The notes: generated by a model from the sequence alone, not told the origin. Numbered from the stretch's first letter, positions 14,105-25,194 are shown. The stretch is DNA of 64,000 nucleotides from Pseudomonas sp. S06B 330 (GCF_002845275.2 NZ_CP088149.1:2414501-2478500), one strand, 5' to 3'. Made by a program: numbers and translations.

Positions 14105-14293
14105 ATGATGAGCGACGACCTGGACATTCACGAGCCGGAACACGATCACCTGCTCGATCATGAGTTCGATGAAATCGATCCGGCACTGCAGGACGAAGTC
14201 GACCCCTTGTTTGATCCTCAGGACGATGAGCACGCCGACGCCCTGGATGAGATGGACTGGGACGAGGGCGTCGACCCGCTGGATGACCTGTAG
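14105..14293 (+). CDS. Highly acidic small protein, 62 aa
   Basis: AGGAA precedes tandem Met codons at 14105 and 14108. Of the 62 residues well over a third are Asp or Glu (EHDHLLDHEFDEIDPALQDE, then DDEHADALDEMDWDEGVDPL), with almost no basic residues. Such extreme acidity suggests an ion-binding or DNA-mimic-like surface, or an unstructured peptide; this is inference. The gene is convergent with doxX, their stops 16 bp apart. Confidence 0.55.
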   Translation: MMSDDLDIHEPEHDHLLDHEFDEIDPALQDEVDPLFDPQDDEHADALDEMDWDEGVDPLDDL

Positions 14294-14308
14294 GCCGCTG
14301 TCGTCCTG

Positions 14309-14722
14309 CTACCGCCCATCTACCGAGAACTTGCCGGCGCCTGTCACTGACAGCAACAACAAGCCGCCACAAATACTCAGGTTCTTGAAGAACTGCACAC
14401 TGTTGGCCGCACGCGCTGGATCAACCATGTTCCAGAACGGATGGCCAATCACCGCTGTGCCAATCACGAACAGGGCGAACAGAAACGCGAGTGGGCGGGT
14501 GTAAAACCCCAGGATCAATAAGATCGCGACGAAAAACTCCATGATCACTGCGACCCCGGCAGCAACCGTGGGCATCGGTGCGCCCAAGGATTCCAGGTAG
14601 CCGACAGTGCCATCGAATCCGGTCATTTTGCTCCAGCCAGACATGACGAACAGAATCATCAACAAAATACGCGCCAGCAAGATGATTACGTCACGCTGGT
14701 TGTCGAACAGGGTATAGCGCAT
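14309..14722 (-). CDS. DoxX-family membrane protein
   Basis: 137 aa with four predicted membrane helices. The DoxX signature is visible in ILLARILLMILFVMSGWSKM, then MEFFVAILLILGFYTRPLAF and TAVIGHPFWNM. AAGGAAGG sits 5-6 bases before the ATG at 14722. DoxX-type proteins act in the inner membrane in redox or quinone-linked processes, but most members have no defined role. Confidence 0.85.
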   Translation of the reverse strand: MRYTLFDNQRDVIILLARILLMILFVMSGWSKMTGFDGTVGYLESLGAPMPTVAAGVAVIMEFFVAILLILGFYTRPLAFLFALFVIGTAVIGHPFWNMVDPARAANSVQFFKNLSICGGLLLLSVTGAGKFSVDGR

Positions 14723-14805
14723 GGCCGCCTTCCTTTGTAATGGGGCCATTTCACCTTAGCAGTTGATTCTCGCCTTTGCCCCCGGGAAGGGGAATCGCGG
14801 GCAGC

Positions 14806-14830
14806 AAAAAGGCGCCATGAAAGGCGCCTT
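14806..14830 (-). terminator. Rho-independent terminator after tRNA-Leu
   Basis: AAGGCGCC (14809-14816) pairs with GGCGCCTT (14823-14830). Read on the minus strand the stem is followed by a T-run. It begins 10 bp past the tRNA 3' end. Confidence 0.8.
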
Positions 14831-14839
14831 CTCAGAAGA

Positions 14840-14924
14840 TGGTGCGAGTGGCGGGACTCGAACCCGCAAGGCTCACGCCGGCAGATTTTAAGTCTGCTGT
14901 GTATACCAATTCCACCACACTCGC
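14840..14924 (-). tRNA. tRNA-Leu, anticodon UAA
   Basis: 85 nt including the encoded CCA. The acceptor stem is GCGAGTG with CACTCGC; the TTCGAGTCC T-loop and a long variable arm (class II) are present. The anticodon loop reads CTTAAAA with anticodon TAA at 14888-14890. Confidence 0.95.
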
Positions 14925-15173
14925 ACAGGTTTGAAAGGGTCTGGCGACCGGGGCGCGCTGTTGAATCGAAGCCCTGGAGGAAAAAGCATTTCCTCCGCAA
15001 TCAAGCGAGCTTTATAACTCATCGTTATATTTGAGTCAACCGGCGGCGAGGGTCTGGCTCGGCCTTCTCTGAGGCGTTGTCGCGACATTTTCAACACAAA
15101 TGCAATGCGTTGGAATTGCGCGCGGTGTTGGCTGTCTATGCTGGAATACGTCTGCGTTTTGCGTGGAATAGCT

Positions 15174-16328
15174 ATGAGTTCTTCTGATCGCTCGGATTTG
15201 CACACCATGCAGGCCAGTCGTTATGAACAACTGGTGCAGGCGGTGGTGGACTATGCCATCTACATGCTTGACCCTGATGGTTATGTGGTGTCCTGGAATG
15301 CAGGTGCCCAGCGGATCAAGGGCTGGAGCGCCGATGAAATCATCGGCCAGCATTTCTCCCTGTTTTTCACGGAAGAAGATCTCGCCGAAGGCCGGCCAGC
15401 GTTGTTACTGGAGTGCGCGTTGCGTACCGGCGTTGCCCAAGACGAGGGCTGGCGTGTACGTAAGGATGGTACGTGCTTCTGGGCCCTGGCGGCGCTGGAT
15501 GTGATTCGCTCGCCGGACGGTGAAATCGTCGGCCTGGCCAAGATCACCCGCGACATCACTGACCGGCGCGAGGCGGCCCAGCAACTGGATGCCATGCGCG
15601 CTCAGTTATTCCAGGCACAGAAGCTCGAAGCCCTGGGTCAATTGACCGGTGGCATGGCTCATGACTTCAACAACCTGCTGACCATCATTATCGGTTCGGC
15701 GAAGTTGGCCCTTAACAGCAAAGACCCACAGCGCAACCAGCGCTTGCTTGAGCATATCCTCGATGCTGGCGAGCGCGGTACGCAAATGACCCAGCAGTTG
15801 CTCAGCTTTGCCCGGCACAAGTCGTTGAAACAGGGGCGGGTTCAATTGTCGACGTTGGTCGAGTCGATTCGCATGCTGTTGGGGCATGCATTACCCAGCG
15901 GTGTCGAGCTACAGGTGCAACTGGAAGAAGGGCTGCAAGACCTTGGCGTCGATGGTGGACAGTTGCAGATGGTCTTGCTCAACTTAATCCTCAATGCCCG
16001 TGATGCCGTGGAGAGTGAGGGCGTGATTCGCCTGCAGGGCAGCAATTGTCTGCTTGACGGTGAGGTCGATGACTTGCACGGTCGCTTTGTACGACTGGAC
16101 GTCAGCGATGATGGTCGAGGTATAGACCCCAGCGTGTTGCCGCGGATCTTCGAGCCTTTTTTCACTACCAAGGCGTTTGGCCAGGGAACCGGACTGGGGT
16201 TGAGTCAGGTTTATGGTTTTACCCGGCAAAGCAATGGTGCCGTGAGCGTTGCCAGTGTGCTGGGTGAAGGCACGTGCATGACCTTGTATCTGCCGGTTTT
16301 TACGCCGGTCATCACGCTCTTGGACTGA
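15174..16328 (+). CDS. PAS-domain sensor histidine kinase
   Basis: 384 aa, no membrane segments, so a cytoplasmic sensor. A PAS domain spans about residues 15-130 (VDYAIYMLDPDGYVVSWNAG, FWALAALDVIRSPDGEIVG, ITRDITDRREA). The H-box GQLTGGMAHDFNNLLT has His163. The ATPase part shows LNLILNARDAV, DDGRGID and GTGLGLSQVYG. There is no receiver domain; the receiver gene lies two genes downstream. The start at 15174 follows a weak TGGAATAG; 15138 is an in-frame alternative. It is the first gene of a three-gene cluster. Confidence 0.85.
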   Translation: MSSSDRSDLHTMQASRYEQLVQAVVDYAIYMLDPDGYVVSWNAGAQRIKGWSADEIIGQHFSLFFTEEDLAEGRPALLLECALRTGVAQDEGWRVRKDGTCFWALAALDVIRSPDGEIVGLAKITRDITDRREAAQQLDAMRAQLFQAQKLEALGQLTGGMAHDFNNLLTIIIGSAKLALNSKDPQRNQRLLEHILDAGERGTQMTQQLLSFARHKSLKQGRVQLSTLVESIRMLLGHALPSGVELQVQLEEGLQDLGVDGGQLQMVLLNLILNARDAVESEGVIRLQGSNCLLDGEVDDLHGRFVRLDVSDDGRGIDPSVLPRIFEPFFTTKAFGQGTGLGLSQVYGFTRQSNGAVSVASVLGEGTCMTLYLPVFTPVITLLD

Positions 16329-16343
16329 ATAGGTGCGCGTATC

Positions 16344-17786
16344 GTGGAACAACTCAAACGTCTTGCCAGTGGCATTGAAGGGTTGGACGCACTGCTCAAG
16401 GGAGGGCTGATCGTCGGCGCCTCCTACATTGTTCAGGGGCGGCCTGGGTCGGGGAAAACTATCCTGGCCAATCAGTTGGCGTTCAATCATGTTGCTCAGG
16501 GCGGGCGGGTACTGGTTGCCACCTTGTTGAGTGAGTCGCACGAACGCTTGTTCCAGTACTTGTCGACCTTAAGCTTCTTTGACCCAAGCCTGGTAGGCAA
16601 GCAAATTCAATTTGTCAGTGCCTTCGATACCCTGGAGCGCGAGGGCCTGGATCAGGTGGTCAAGTTGCTGCGTGGCGAAATCAGTCGGCACAAGGCAACG
16701 TTGTTGATTGTCGACGGTTTACTGACCGCCAGGTCACGGGCTGAAACGCCGTTGGACACCAAGAAATTCATTGCTGAGCTGCAGGGGCATGCGGCCTTCG
16801 CCGACTGCACGGTGTTGTTCCTGACCAGCTCGCGCCTGGATGACGGTAGCCCCGAGCACACCATGGTCGACGGCGTGATCGAGCTGAGTGAGGCATTGGT
16901 TGGCAGTCGCTCAGTGCGTAGCATCCAACTGCGCAAAACCCGTGGCAGTGGGGCCTTGTCCGGATTGCACGAGTGCGAGATCACTGAGGATGGCTTGCAG
17001 GTCTATCCGCGCCTGGAGTCGTTGCACAGTCAGCCCAGTGACTTAGGGGGCGCAGAGCTCAGCCGGGTTAGCAGCGGCGTCAGGGTTCTCGATGAGTTGC
17101 TGGGTGGCGGTTTGCCCGGTGGCTCGATGACCTTGGTGATCGGGCCGTCCGGGATCGGCAAGACCTCCCTGGGGGTGAGCTTTCTGGCCGCAGCCACTGC
17201 ACAGGAACCCGCGTTGCATTTTGGTTTCTATGAAACGCCCCAACGCTTGCGCTTGAAAGCCAGCGCCTTGGGCTACGATTTCGCCGCGATGGAACGTAGC
17301 GGCGCACTGCGCATCGCCTGGCAGCCGACCACCGAAGGGGCGCTGGATGATGTGGGGGCGCGGTTGTTGCGCCAGGTGCGGCAGCACGCAAGCCGGCGAG
17401 TATTGATTGACAGCTTCGGCGCGTTCACTCGCCTGACGACCAATCCGGCGCGCCTTAATGAGTTCTTTCGGGCCTTGACCAGTGAACTGCGTGCCCGCGA
17501 CGTCAGTGTCATGGCAACCTGGGAAATGCGCGATATTTTCGGTTCGGAGATCAATGCGCCAACACCGGGCCTATCGAGTATTGTCGATAACCTGCTGTTG
17601 ATGCGGTTTGTCGAACTGGATTCGGAGTTAAAACGCTTGCTGTCGATTCTCAAGGTACGTGACAGTCGCTATGACCCGGCGTTGCTGGAGCTGATCATCA
17701 GTGATCACGGCATCGATCTGCAAAAAGCCTTCACTCAGGCCACCGCTGTGCTGTCCGGCACCCCGGCGCCGGTGGCGGGCACGTGA
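16344..17786 (+). CDS. KaiC-like double-domain RecA-superfamily ATPase
   Basis: 480 aa, two KaiC repeats. The first has Walker A GRPGSGKT (32-39) and Walker B LLIVD (Asp124). The second has Walker A GPSGIGKT (267-274), an FYETPQ segment that aligns with the KaiC catalytic-Glu region, and RRVLIDSFGAF. Pairing with a histidine kinase and a receiver without kaiA or kaiB fits the KaiC-like signalling ATPases of many non-cyanobacteria. The start is GTG, 15 bp after the kinase gene. The role is probably signal integration between kinase and regulator; unproven. Confidence 0.85.
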   Translation: MEQLKRLASGIEGLDALLKGGLIVGASYIVQGRPGSGKTILANQLAFNHVAQGGRVLVATLLSESHERLFQYLSTLSFFDPSLVGKQIQFVSAFDTLEREGLDQVVKLLRGEISRHKATLLIVDGLLTARSRAETPLDTKKFIAELQGHAAFADCTVLFLTSSRLDDGSPEHTMVDGVIELSEALVGSRSVRSIQLRKTRGSGALSGLHECEITEDGLQVYPRLESLHSQPSDLGGAELSRVSSGVRVLDELLGGGLPGGSMTLVIGPSGIGKTSLGVSFLAAATAQEPALHFGFYETPQRLRLKASALGYDFAAMERSGALRIAWQPTTEGALDDVGARLLRQVRQHASRRVLIDSFGAFTRLTTNPARLNEFFRALTSELRARDVSVMATWEMRDIFGSEINAPTPGLSSIVDNLLLMRFVELDSELKRLLSILKVRDSRYDPALLELIISDHGIDLQKAFTQATAVLSGTPAPVAGT

Positions 17787-17805
17787 GCCGGCAGGCGAGA
17801 CAGCC

Positions 17806-18174
17806 ATGAGGAGGATTCTGGTTGTCGACGACGAGTACCTCATTGCCAATATCCTGGGCTACGCCCTAGAGGATGAAGGGTACGTGGTGGAGACGGCCAG
17901 CAATGGGCAAAAGGCGCTGGACATCCTCAAAGACAAGCAAGTGGATCTGGTTATAACCGACTATATGATGCCGCTGTTGAACGGAGAGGAACTGGCGAAA
18001 AACATTCGCGATCAATTGCGCTTATCCCTGCCGCTGATTTTGATGAGCGGTGCTCAGGCTCACGAGGGGCGGGACAATCCTGACTTGTTCGTGGCGGTGT
18101 TCGACAAGCCCTTCGATATCACCCAAATGATCGCCAAGGTCAAGGAATTGGTCGGCGCGCCCGAGTCGTCGTAA
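17806..18174 (+). CDS. Single-domain response regulator
   Basis: 122 aa, receiver only. The acidic pair lies in LVVDDEYLI (Asp8-Asp9), the phosphoacceptor is Asp52 in VITDYMMP, and Lys101 is in FDKPFD. The lack of an output domain suggests a phosphotransfer or protein-interaction role. It starts 19 bp after the KaiC-like gene and very likely shares its transcript. Confidence 0.85.
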   Translation: MRRILVVDDEYLIANILGYALEDEGYVVETASNGQKALDILKDKQVDLVITDYMMPLLNGEELAKNIRDQLRLSLPLILMSGAQAHEGRDNPDLFVAVFDKPFDITQMIAKVKELVGAPESS

Positions 18175-18246
18175 AGCCATTGCGGCCCGCCACCTAGGCT
18201 GACGTATCAGGGTCAAGCGCATCCGTGCGGCTTGAATCAGCGGGCG

Positions 18247-18447
18247 TTACTCGTGATGAGTATCTCCTTTATCCGGTGCCGGGCTGCCGGCCTGAATGCG
18301 CTTGAAAATCTCTTCGCGGTGCACCTGGACATCTTTAGGTGCATCGATACCGATCCTCACTTGCATACCTTTGACGCCCAGAATGGTGACTTTGATGTCA
18401 TCGTTGATGACGATGCTTTCGCCAACCTTGCGGGTGAGTATCAGCAT
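18247..18447 (-). CDS. csrA: CsrA/Rsm RNA-binding regulator
   Basis: 66 aa, with AAGGAGATATACATG as the start context. [20 protein letters not shown] is the canonical CsrA opening. The RNA-binding residues Leu4, Arg6 and Arg44 (in VHREEI) are present. CsrA dimers bind GGA motifs in mRNA leaders and are titrated by Rsm small RNAs. Pseudomonas usually has several copies; the C-terminal tail [12 protein letters not shown] marks this one as an RsmE- or RsmI-like paralogue rather than classical RsmA, by recall only. It is convergent with the receiver gene. Confidence 0.9.
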   Translation of the reverse strand: MLILTRKVGESIVINDDIKVTILGVKGMQVRIGIDAPKDVQVHREEIFKRIQAGSPAPDKGDTHHE

Positions 18448-18728
18448 GTATATCTCCTTGGTAACGTAAATTGCTTTGCAGGCCGCGCCCACACAAGCCA
18501 GGAATCCGTGGAACGGGTTCCTCTTTTCCTTCATTAAAGACGCTTTCGGCGGATATTAATTCCCCCGAACACAGATTCTGTCGTGAGTCTTTAGTCGCAG
18601 GTGCCCGAAGGGGCGATTTAGCCTGGCGCAGCAGCGGAAGCTGCTCACACCCGCAAGCATAGGGGGCTTGAGCGGATATGGGAAATTTCTCTGCATGATA
18701 GGAGAGTTGAGGACGCTTGAGTGGTTTT

Positions 18729-19742
18729 TCAAGGGCTGCACAGCCGTTGCAGAAACAGCGCCAGGCGGACTTCTTCGACCTCCAGACCCTTGCGTTTACG
18801 CGCCGCGGGCAAGTTGGCCAACTCGCCGCGGACAAAACACTCGAACAAGGCCGGGTGGATGTAGCAGCGGCGACAGACTGCCGGGGTGTTGCCCAGGCGC
18901 AAGGCGACCTGCTTGACGGTGTCGACGATCTGTCGGCGCGCCTCGCTCTGCGGTTGCCATTGCAAGGTGCGCAAGCGGCTCAGGGCCAGGGCACTGCCGG
19001 CCCAGGTACGATAGTCCTTGGCCGTGAAGTCGCTGCCGGTCAGCTGCTGCAGGAAGGCGTTGACGTCGGCCGAACCGACACAATGGCGCTGACCAAGCGC
19101 ATCCTGATACTGAAACAGGTCCTGGCCGGGCAGGTCCATGCAGCGCTTGATCAGATTGGCCAGGCGACGATTGCGCAAGGTTACCTGATGTTCGATTCCG
19201 CTCTTGCCGCGAAAGCTGAAGCGTATGGCGCTGCCTTGGACCTTGACGTGGCGGTTGCGCAGGGTGGTCAAGCCGAAGGAGTTGTTGTCGCGGGCATATT
19301 GACGGTTGCCAACACGGATCAAGGTGGTGTCGAGCAAGCTGACCACCAAGGCCATGACTTTTTCCCTGTCCAGTCCTGGGCGCGCCAATTGGCTGTCCAG
19401 TTGCTGGCGCAGTTTCGGCAGTGCATCGGCGAAGGCCAGCATGCGCGCGTATTTGTGGCTATCACGAAAGTCACGCCACAGCGTGTGATAGCGGTATTGC
19501 TTGCGCCCGCGAGCGTCGCGTCCGGTGGCTTGCAGGTGACCTTGCGGGTCAGCGCAGATCCACACGTCGGTATAGGCCGGAGGCACGGCCAGGGCCTTGA
19601 TACGCTCCAGGGTGACTGGGTCGCGGATGCGCTGGCCATTGGCATCGACATAAACAAAGCCTGCGCGCGATTTTTTACGGCGCAGGCCAGGCTGGTTGTC
19701 GTCAACATAGTGCAGGCCAGCGGGCAGGGCAGTATCGGGCAT
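18729..19742 (-). CDS. DNA topoisomerase IB (poxvirus type)
   Basis: 337 aa. The family pattern is present: GFVYVDANGQRIRDP near the N-terminus, VPPAYTDVWICADPQGHLQA, YHTLWRDFRDSHKY, IRVGNRQYARDNNSFGLTTL, DYRTWAGS, and the catalytic Tyr294 in CRRCYIHP. The enzyme relaxes supercoils by a 3'-phosphotyrosyl intermediate. No partner gene is close; it is followed downstream by about 190 bp of intergenic DNA before csrA. Confidence 0.9.
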   Translation of the reverse strand: MPDTALPAGLHYVDDNQPGLRRKKSRAGFVYVDANGQRIRDPVTLERIKALAVPPAYTDVWICADPQGHLQATGRDARGRKQYRYHTLWRDFRDSHKYARMLAFADALPKLRQQLDSQLARPGLDREKVMALVVSLLDTTLIRVGNRQYARDNNSFGLTTLRNRHVKVQGSAIRFSFRGKSGIEHQVTLRNRRLANLIKRCMDLPGQDLFQYQDALGQRHCVGSADVNAFLQQLTGSDFTAKDYRTWAGSALALSRLRTLQWQPQSEARRQIVDTVKQVALRLGNTPAVCRRCYIHPALFECFVRGELANLPAARKRKGLEVEEVRLALFLQRLCSP

Positions 19743-19784
19743 GGTGCAGGTCCAGTCACGGGGCTTGTTCTATGGACCGCGTGA

Positions 19785-20879
19785 TCAGCCCAGCAGTGCC
19801 ACCGACTTGATCTGTGCCACCAGTTGTTGGCCTGTGTGCAGGCCCAACTGGTCGGCCGAATAGCGAGTGATGCGTGCCAGCAACACGCTGCCGTCGGCAT
19901 CAAGGCTGACCAACACATGGGCACTGTTGTCCGCTGGCTGATGGCCGCTGACGCGCACGGGCAAGCGGTTGAGGATGCTGGAATGGCTCTCATGGGCCAG
20001 GCTCAAGCTGACATCGCGGGCCTGGACCTTGAGTCGCAACGTGCTACCGAGTGCCAACGGTGCATGCGCCAAGCGCAGTTCCAGGGCGCTGTCAGGTAGC
20101 TTCAGGGCCAGTAACTGGTAGTCCGTGTCGTAACGGTTGACCTGACCTTCGATGATCACCCCGGCGTCGTCGCCTTGGGCCAGAGGCAAGTCAAGGCGGG
20201 CAAGGGTGGCAGCAATCGGACCGCTGGCCTGAACTTTGCCCTGTTCCAGCAGCACCAGGTGGTCCGCCAGCCGGGCCACCTCGTCCTGGGCATGGCTGAC
20301 ATAAATCAGCGGGATTTGCAGCTCATCGTGCAGGCGCTCCAGGTATGGCAGGATCTCACGTTTGCGCGGCCCGTCGAGGGCGGCCAGGGGTTCGTCCATC
20401 AGCAGCAACTGCGGGCTACTGAGCAAGGCCCGGGCGATCCCCACGCGCTGCGCTTCGCCACCAGACAACGTGGCGGGCTTGCGTTCGAGCAGGTGCTCGA
20501 TGCCCAACAACGCGCAGGCCTGGTCGAGGCTGACCTTGCGCGCTTGGGCGGCGACGCGGCGCCAGCCGAAGGTCAGGTTGCCGTGCACGCTCAGGTGTGG
20601 AAACAGGCTCGGTTCCTGAAACACATAGCCGACCGGGCGCAGGTGCGGGGCGATGAAATGGTGGCGGCGCGAGTCCTGCCAGACCTGTCCATTGACTTCG
20701 ATATAGGCCTCGGACGCTCGCTCCAGGCCGGCGAGGCAACGCAGGCAGGTGGTCTTGCCTGAGCCCGAGTGGCCAAACAAAGCGCTGATGCCGCGTCCGG
20801 GTAGTTGCAGGTCGACATCCAGGTCGAAGGTATCACGGGCGACCTTGAGTCGGGCATGAATCATCTTTTGCACGCTCAA
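19785..20879 (-). CDS. modC: Molybdate ABC transporter ATPase ModC
   Basis: 364 aa. Walker A is GHSGSGKTT (36-44), the ABC signature [15 protein letters not shown], Walker [13 protein letters not shown], and the switch His is in YVSHAQDE. Beyond about residue 240 come the molybdenum-binding TOBE/MOP domains ([18 protein letters not shown]), which distinguish ModC from other ABC ATPases. It overlaps modB by 4 bp (ATGA), the third gene of the modABC operon. Confidence 0.95.
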   Translation of the reverse strand: MSVQKMIHARLKVARDTFDLDVDLQLPGRGISALFGHSGSGKTTCLRCLAGLERASEAYIEVNGQVWQDSRRHHFIAPHLRPVGYVFQEPSLFPHLSVHGNLTFGWRRVAAQARKVSLDQACALLGIEHLLERKPATLSGGEAQRVGIARALLSSPQLLLMDEPLAALDGPRKREILPYLERLHDELQIPLIYVSHAQDEVARLADHLVLLEQGKVQASGPIAATLARLDLPLAQGDDAGVIIEGQVNRYDTDYQLLALKLPDSALELRLAHAPLALGSTLRLKVQARDVSLSLAHESHSSILNRLPVRVSGHQPADNSAHVLVSLDADGSVLLARITRYSADQLGLHTGQQLVAQIKSVALLG

Positions 20880-21555
20880 CTCCAGGCTGCTTTGCCGCGG
20901 CGGCTGGAGTACAGCGCCAGCAGCACGAGGAAGGAAAACACCAGCATAGCGCCAGCCAGCCAGTGCGCTTGCGCGTACTCCATGGCTTCGACATGGTCGA
21001 AGATCTGTACTGAAACGACACGGGTCTGGTTCGGGATGTTGCCACCAATCATCAATACCACGCCGAACTCACCCACCGTATGGGCAAAACCGAGAATGCT
21101 GGCGGTGATGAAACCCGGGCGGGCAAGCGGCAGTACAACATGGACAAAACGGTCCCAGGGGCTGGCGCGCAGGGTGGCCGCCACTTCCAATGGACGCTCG
21201 CCGATGGCGCTGAAGGCATTTTGTAGTGGTTGTACGACAAAGGGCATGGAGTAGATCACCGAGCCGATCACCAGACCAGTGAAGCTGAACACCACGGTGC
21301 CCAACCCCAGCGCTTCGGTGGTCTGGCCGATCCAGCCGTTGGGGCCCAGGGCGAGCAACAGGTAAAAGCCAATCACCGTCGGCGGCAGCACCAAGGGCAG
21401 GGCAACCACAGCCCCCACCGGCCCGCGTAGCCACGAGCGCGTGCGCGCCAGCCACCAAGCGATGGGGGTGCCGACCAGCAACAGGATAAGGGTGGTCAGG
21501 CTGGCCAGTTTAAAGGTCAGCCAGATGGCACCCAGGTCGCTGGCATCCAGTGGCA

Positions 21556-21556
<1 letters not shown>
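20876..21556 (-). CDS. modB: Molybdate ABC transporter permease ModB
   Basis: 226 aa, about five membrane helices. The permease EAA loop is [20 protein letters not shown], and [16 protein letters not shown] is typical of ModB. The start codon shares one base with the modA stop, so the two are translationally coupled. Confidence 0.95.
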
Positions 21557-23468
<1,912 letters not shown>

Positions 23469-23495
23469 GCCTGGGATTCCTTGTGCGCGGTGACG

Positions 23496-23666
23496 TTACA
23501 GGGCTTTGCTCACCTTGATGTCGGTGATCTTTTTCGCATCTTCGCCGTGGAGTTTTTCCAGGGCGGCTTGCACTTGCTGCGGTGCATCACTGTTCATCTG
23601 GGCGAAGTCGAAGCGTTGTTCGCCGTCCAGCTTGTATTTGATGACGTACTTGGTGGTCTGGCTCAT
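23496..23666 (-). CDS. Small conserved hypothetical protein, 56 aa
   Basis: The frame from the ATG at 23666 reads MSQTTKYVIKYKLDGEQRFD, then MNSDAPQQVQAALEKLHGED and ends ITDIKVSKAL. It looks like a small beta-alpha-beta domain (two strands, a helix, a strand). It starts 3 bases after the DUF1883 stop, so the two are co-translated. Function is unknown. Confidence 0.75.
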   Translation of the reverse strand: MSQTTKYVIKYKLDGEQRFDFAQMNSDAPQQVQAALEKLHGEDAKKITDIKVSKAL

Positions 23667-23669
23667 GGC

Positions 23670-23972
23670 TTATCTCAGTTTCGACGACGAACGGCGGATG
23701 AACTTGATCTTGTGAGTGAAGGTCGGCTTGGTCACTGCCGACAATGCACGTGGGCCCACGGTATCGATGGTGATGTTCCAGAAGCCGGTGCTGGGTACAG
23801 TGATCTTCGCCGGGAAGTCGACAAACGCGCCGCCGTGGTAGGTATGGCGCCCGCCATTCTTGAAGCTGCGGAAGTTGGCGTCGTTCATCAGGCGGATGTT
23901 GCAGCGCTGGGAACACTCGATGACGACGATGTCGTCTTCGTTGAGGTGTTCGCGCTGGTGTACGAATTTCAT
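23670..23972 (-). CDS. DUF1883-family protein
   Basis: 100 aa. The sequence MKFVHQREHLNEDDIVVIEC, RCNIRLMNDANFRSFKNGGR, HTYHGGAFVDFPAKITVPST and FWNITIDTVG is the DUF1883 domain: a short beta-rich fold with no known enzyme activity. DUF1883 is sometimes fused to TIR domains in other bacteria; here it stands alone and is followed by the 56-aa gene. Confidence 0.85.
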   Translation of the reverse strand: MKFVHQREHLNEDDIVVIECSQRCNIRLMNDANFRSFKNGGRHTYHGGAFVDFPAKITVPSTGFWNITIDTVGPRALSAVTKPTFTHKIKFIRRSSSKLR

Positions 23973-24132
23973 GTTGCTCTCCGCAATGGATCTTTGGGCA
24001 AATCAAAACGATACCATGATCAACGGTTACACTGTCGCCCTTCGTGCCTGGCCCAAGATAAATCTGCCAATTCAGGGAGCAAAATGGTCTGGGCGTGGTC
24101 TGATTCTTTTTCCGTGGTGGAGGTGTAGCTTG

Positions 24133-24483
24133 ATGAAGTGGGTTGTAGTGGCGTTGGCTGTGACATTAGGGGGTTGCGTCAGCGTCTCGGAGCTTGAACA
24201 TTCGCCGGAAACATTGAACGTGATTTCTGGCAAAAAGCCCCAGGAGTACGCCACCTGTGTTCAGCAGCACCTGGCCGAAAGCCGTGGGCCTCTGGAAGTC
24301 GAACAGCGGCATGACGGCTTGCGTCTGGTGGTACCGCAAAAAGTGGGCAGTGGCCCTGCGGCGCTGGTCGACATCAATGAGCGCGGCAGTGGTAGCAGTA
24401 TCAAACTCTACGAGCGCTTGAACAACTTCCCGTTGCGCCTGGGCGATGTGAAGACTGCAGCGACGCGTTGCATCTCGGGCTAA
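24133..24483 (+). CDS. Lipoprotein, 116 aa
   Basis: MKWVVVALAVTLGGCVSVSE gives a lipobox LGGC (Cys15). The mature domain contains CVQQHLAESRGPLEVEQRHD, GLRLVVPQKVGSGPAALVDI and YERLNNFPLRLGDVKTAATR and ends in a Cys (RCISG), so the two Cys may pair. GGAGG lies 9-10 bases before the ATG at 24133. The family is not named with confidence, but the layout is common among Pseudomonas outer-membrane lipoproteins. Confidence 0.75.
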   Translation: MKWVVVALAVTLGGCVSVSELEHSPETLNVISGKKPQEYATCVQQHLAESRGPLEVEQRHDGLRLVVPQKVGSGPAALVDINERGSGSSIKLYERLNNFPLRLGDVKTAATRCISG

Positions 24484-24537
24484 GACCTCATCTCCAAAAT
24501 CAGCGCCAGAAGGCTGTTGCTAGTGCATCGGTAGGTG

Positions 24538-25194
24538 CTAGGCCGACATGCGCTCAATTAGCGACCACAACGTGGGATCTTCGAAGTCCGCCACTACCAA
24601 CTGCGCCCCGGCCGCGAGCAGCGCTGCAGGCGCTTGGCTGGTGGACAAGCCCACGGTAAAGATCCCGGCCCGGCTGGCCGCTGTTACCCCCGGCAGTGAA
24701 TCCTCGAACGCCAATGCATGGCTGGCCTGCGCCTGCAGGCATTCAAGGCCGGTGAGGTAGGGCAGTGGATCCGGTTTGGCCCGTGGCAGCTCCTCAGCCA
24801 CCAGTACATGCTTAAAACGTCCACTCAGCCCCATGGCATCGAGCATGTGCACGGCATTGGCCCGCGGCGCATTCGTCACCACTGCCATGCCCAGGCCTAC
24901 CTGCTCGCCATGCTCAAGCAGTCGGAGCAACCCGGCCATGGGCTGTAACGTCGGTGACAGTGCACGAAAGCGAGCCTCTTTGCGGTCGGCGAACGCCTGA
25001 TGCTCGGCCAATGACCGATCAGGGAACAGATAGCGGCACAGGTCTGCATTGGCCCGGCCACTGACATGGGCATCGAACTGTGCCTCGGTCAATACCCGGC
25101 CTTCTTCCAGCAACAACTGTTGCAGGGCCAGCAGATGGAGTTTGTCGGTATCAGTCAGGGTACCGTCGAGATCGAACAGCAGGGCTTCAAGCAT
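24538..25194 (-). CDS. HAD-superfamily phosphatase
   Basis: 218 aa. HAD motif I is LLFDLDGTLTDTD, motif II is MAVVTNAPRAN, motif III includes the Lys of PRAKPDPLPY, and motif IV is LAFEDSLPGVTAA. The cap domain (LRYLFPD to LSPTLQP) makes it a class I cap, phosphoglycolate-phosphatase-like enzyme; a sugar phosphate is a likely substrate. I use the ATG at 25194, since the 25212 start adds only a six-residue lead. It is divergent from lexA2. Confidence 0.85.
   Translation of the reverse strand: MLEALLFDLDGTLTDTDKLHLLALQQLLLEEGRVLTEAQFDAHVSGRANADLCRYLFPDRSLAEHQAFADRKEARFRALSPTLQPMAGLLRLLEHGEQVGLGMAVVTNAPRANAVHMLDAMGLSGRFKHVLVAEELPRAKPDPLPYLTGLECLQAQASHALAFEDSLPGVTAASRAGIFTVGLSTSQAPAALLAAGAQLVVADFEDPTLWSLIERMSA

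Noticed and set aside
14976..14997. Hairpin GGAGGAA...TTTCCTCC upstream of tRNA-Leu
   Set aside because: Not followed by a clear T-run in the direction of any gene, and may overlap tRNA promoter elements; not called as a terminator.
18535..18728. Search for a small RNA or tRNA between csrA and topoisomerase IB
   Set aside because: No cloverleaf, repeated GGA stem-loops or terminator pattern; treated as ordinary intergenic DNA.
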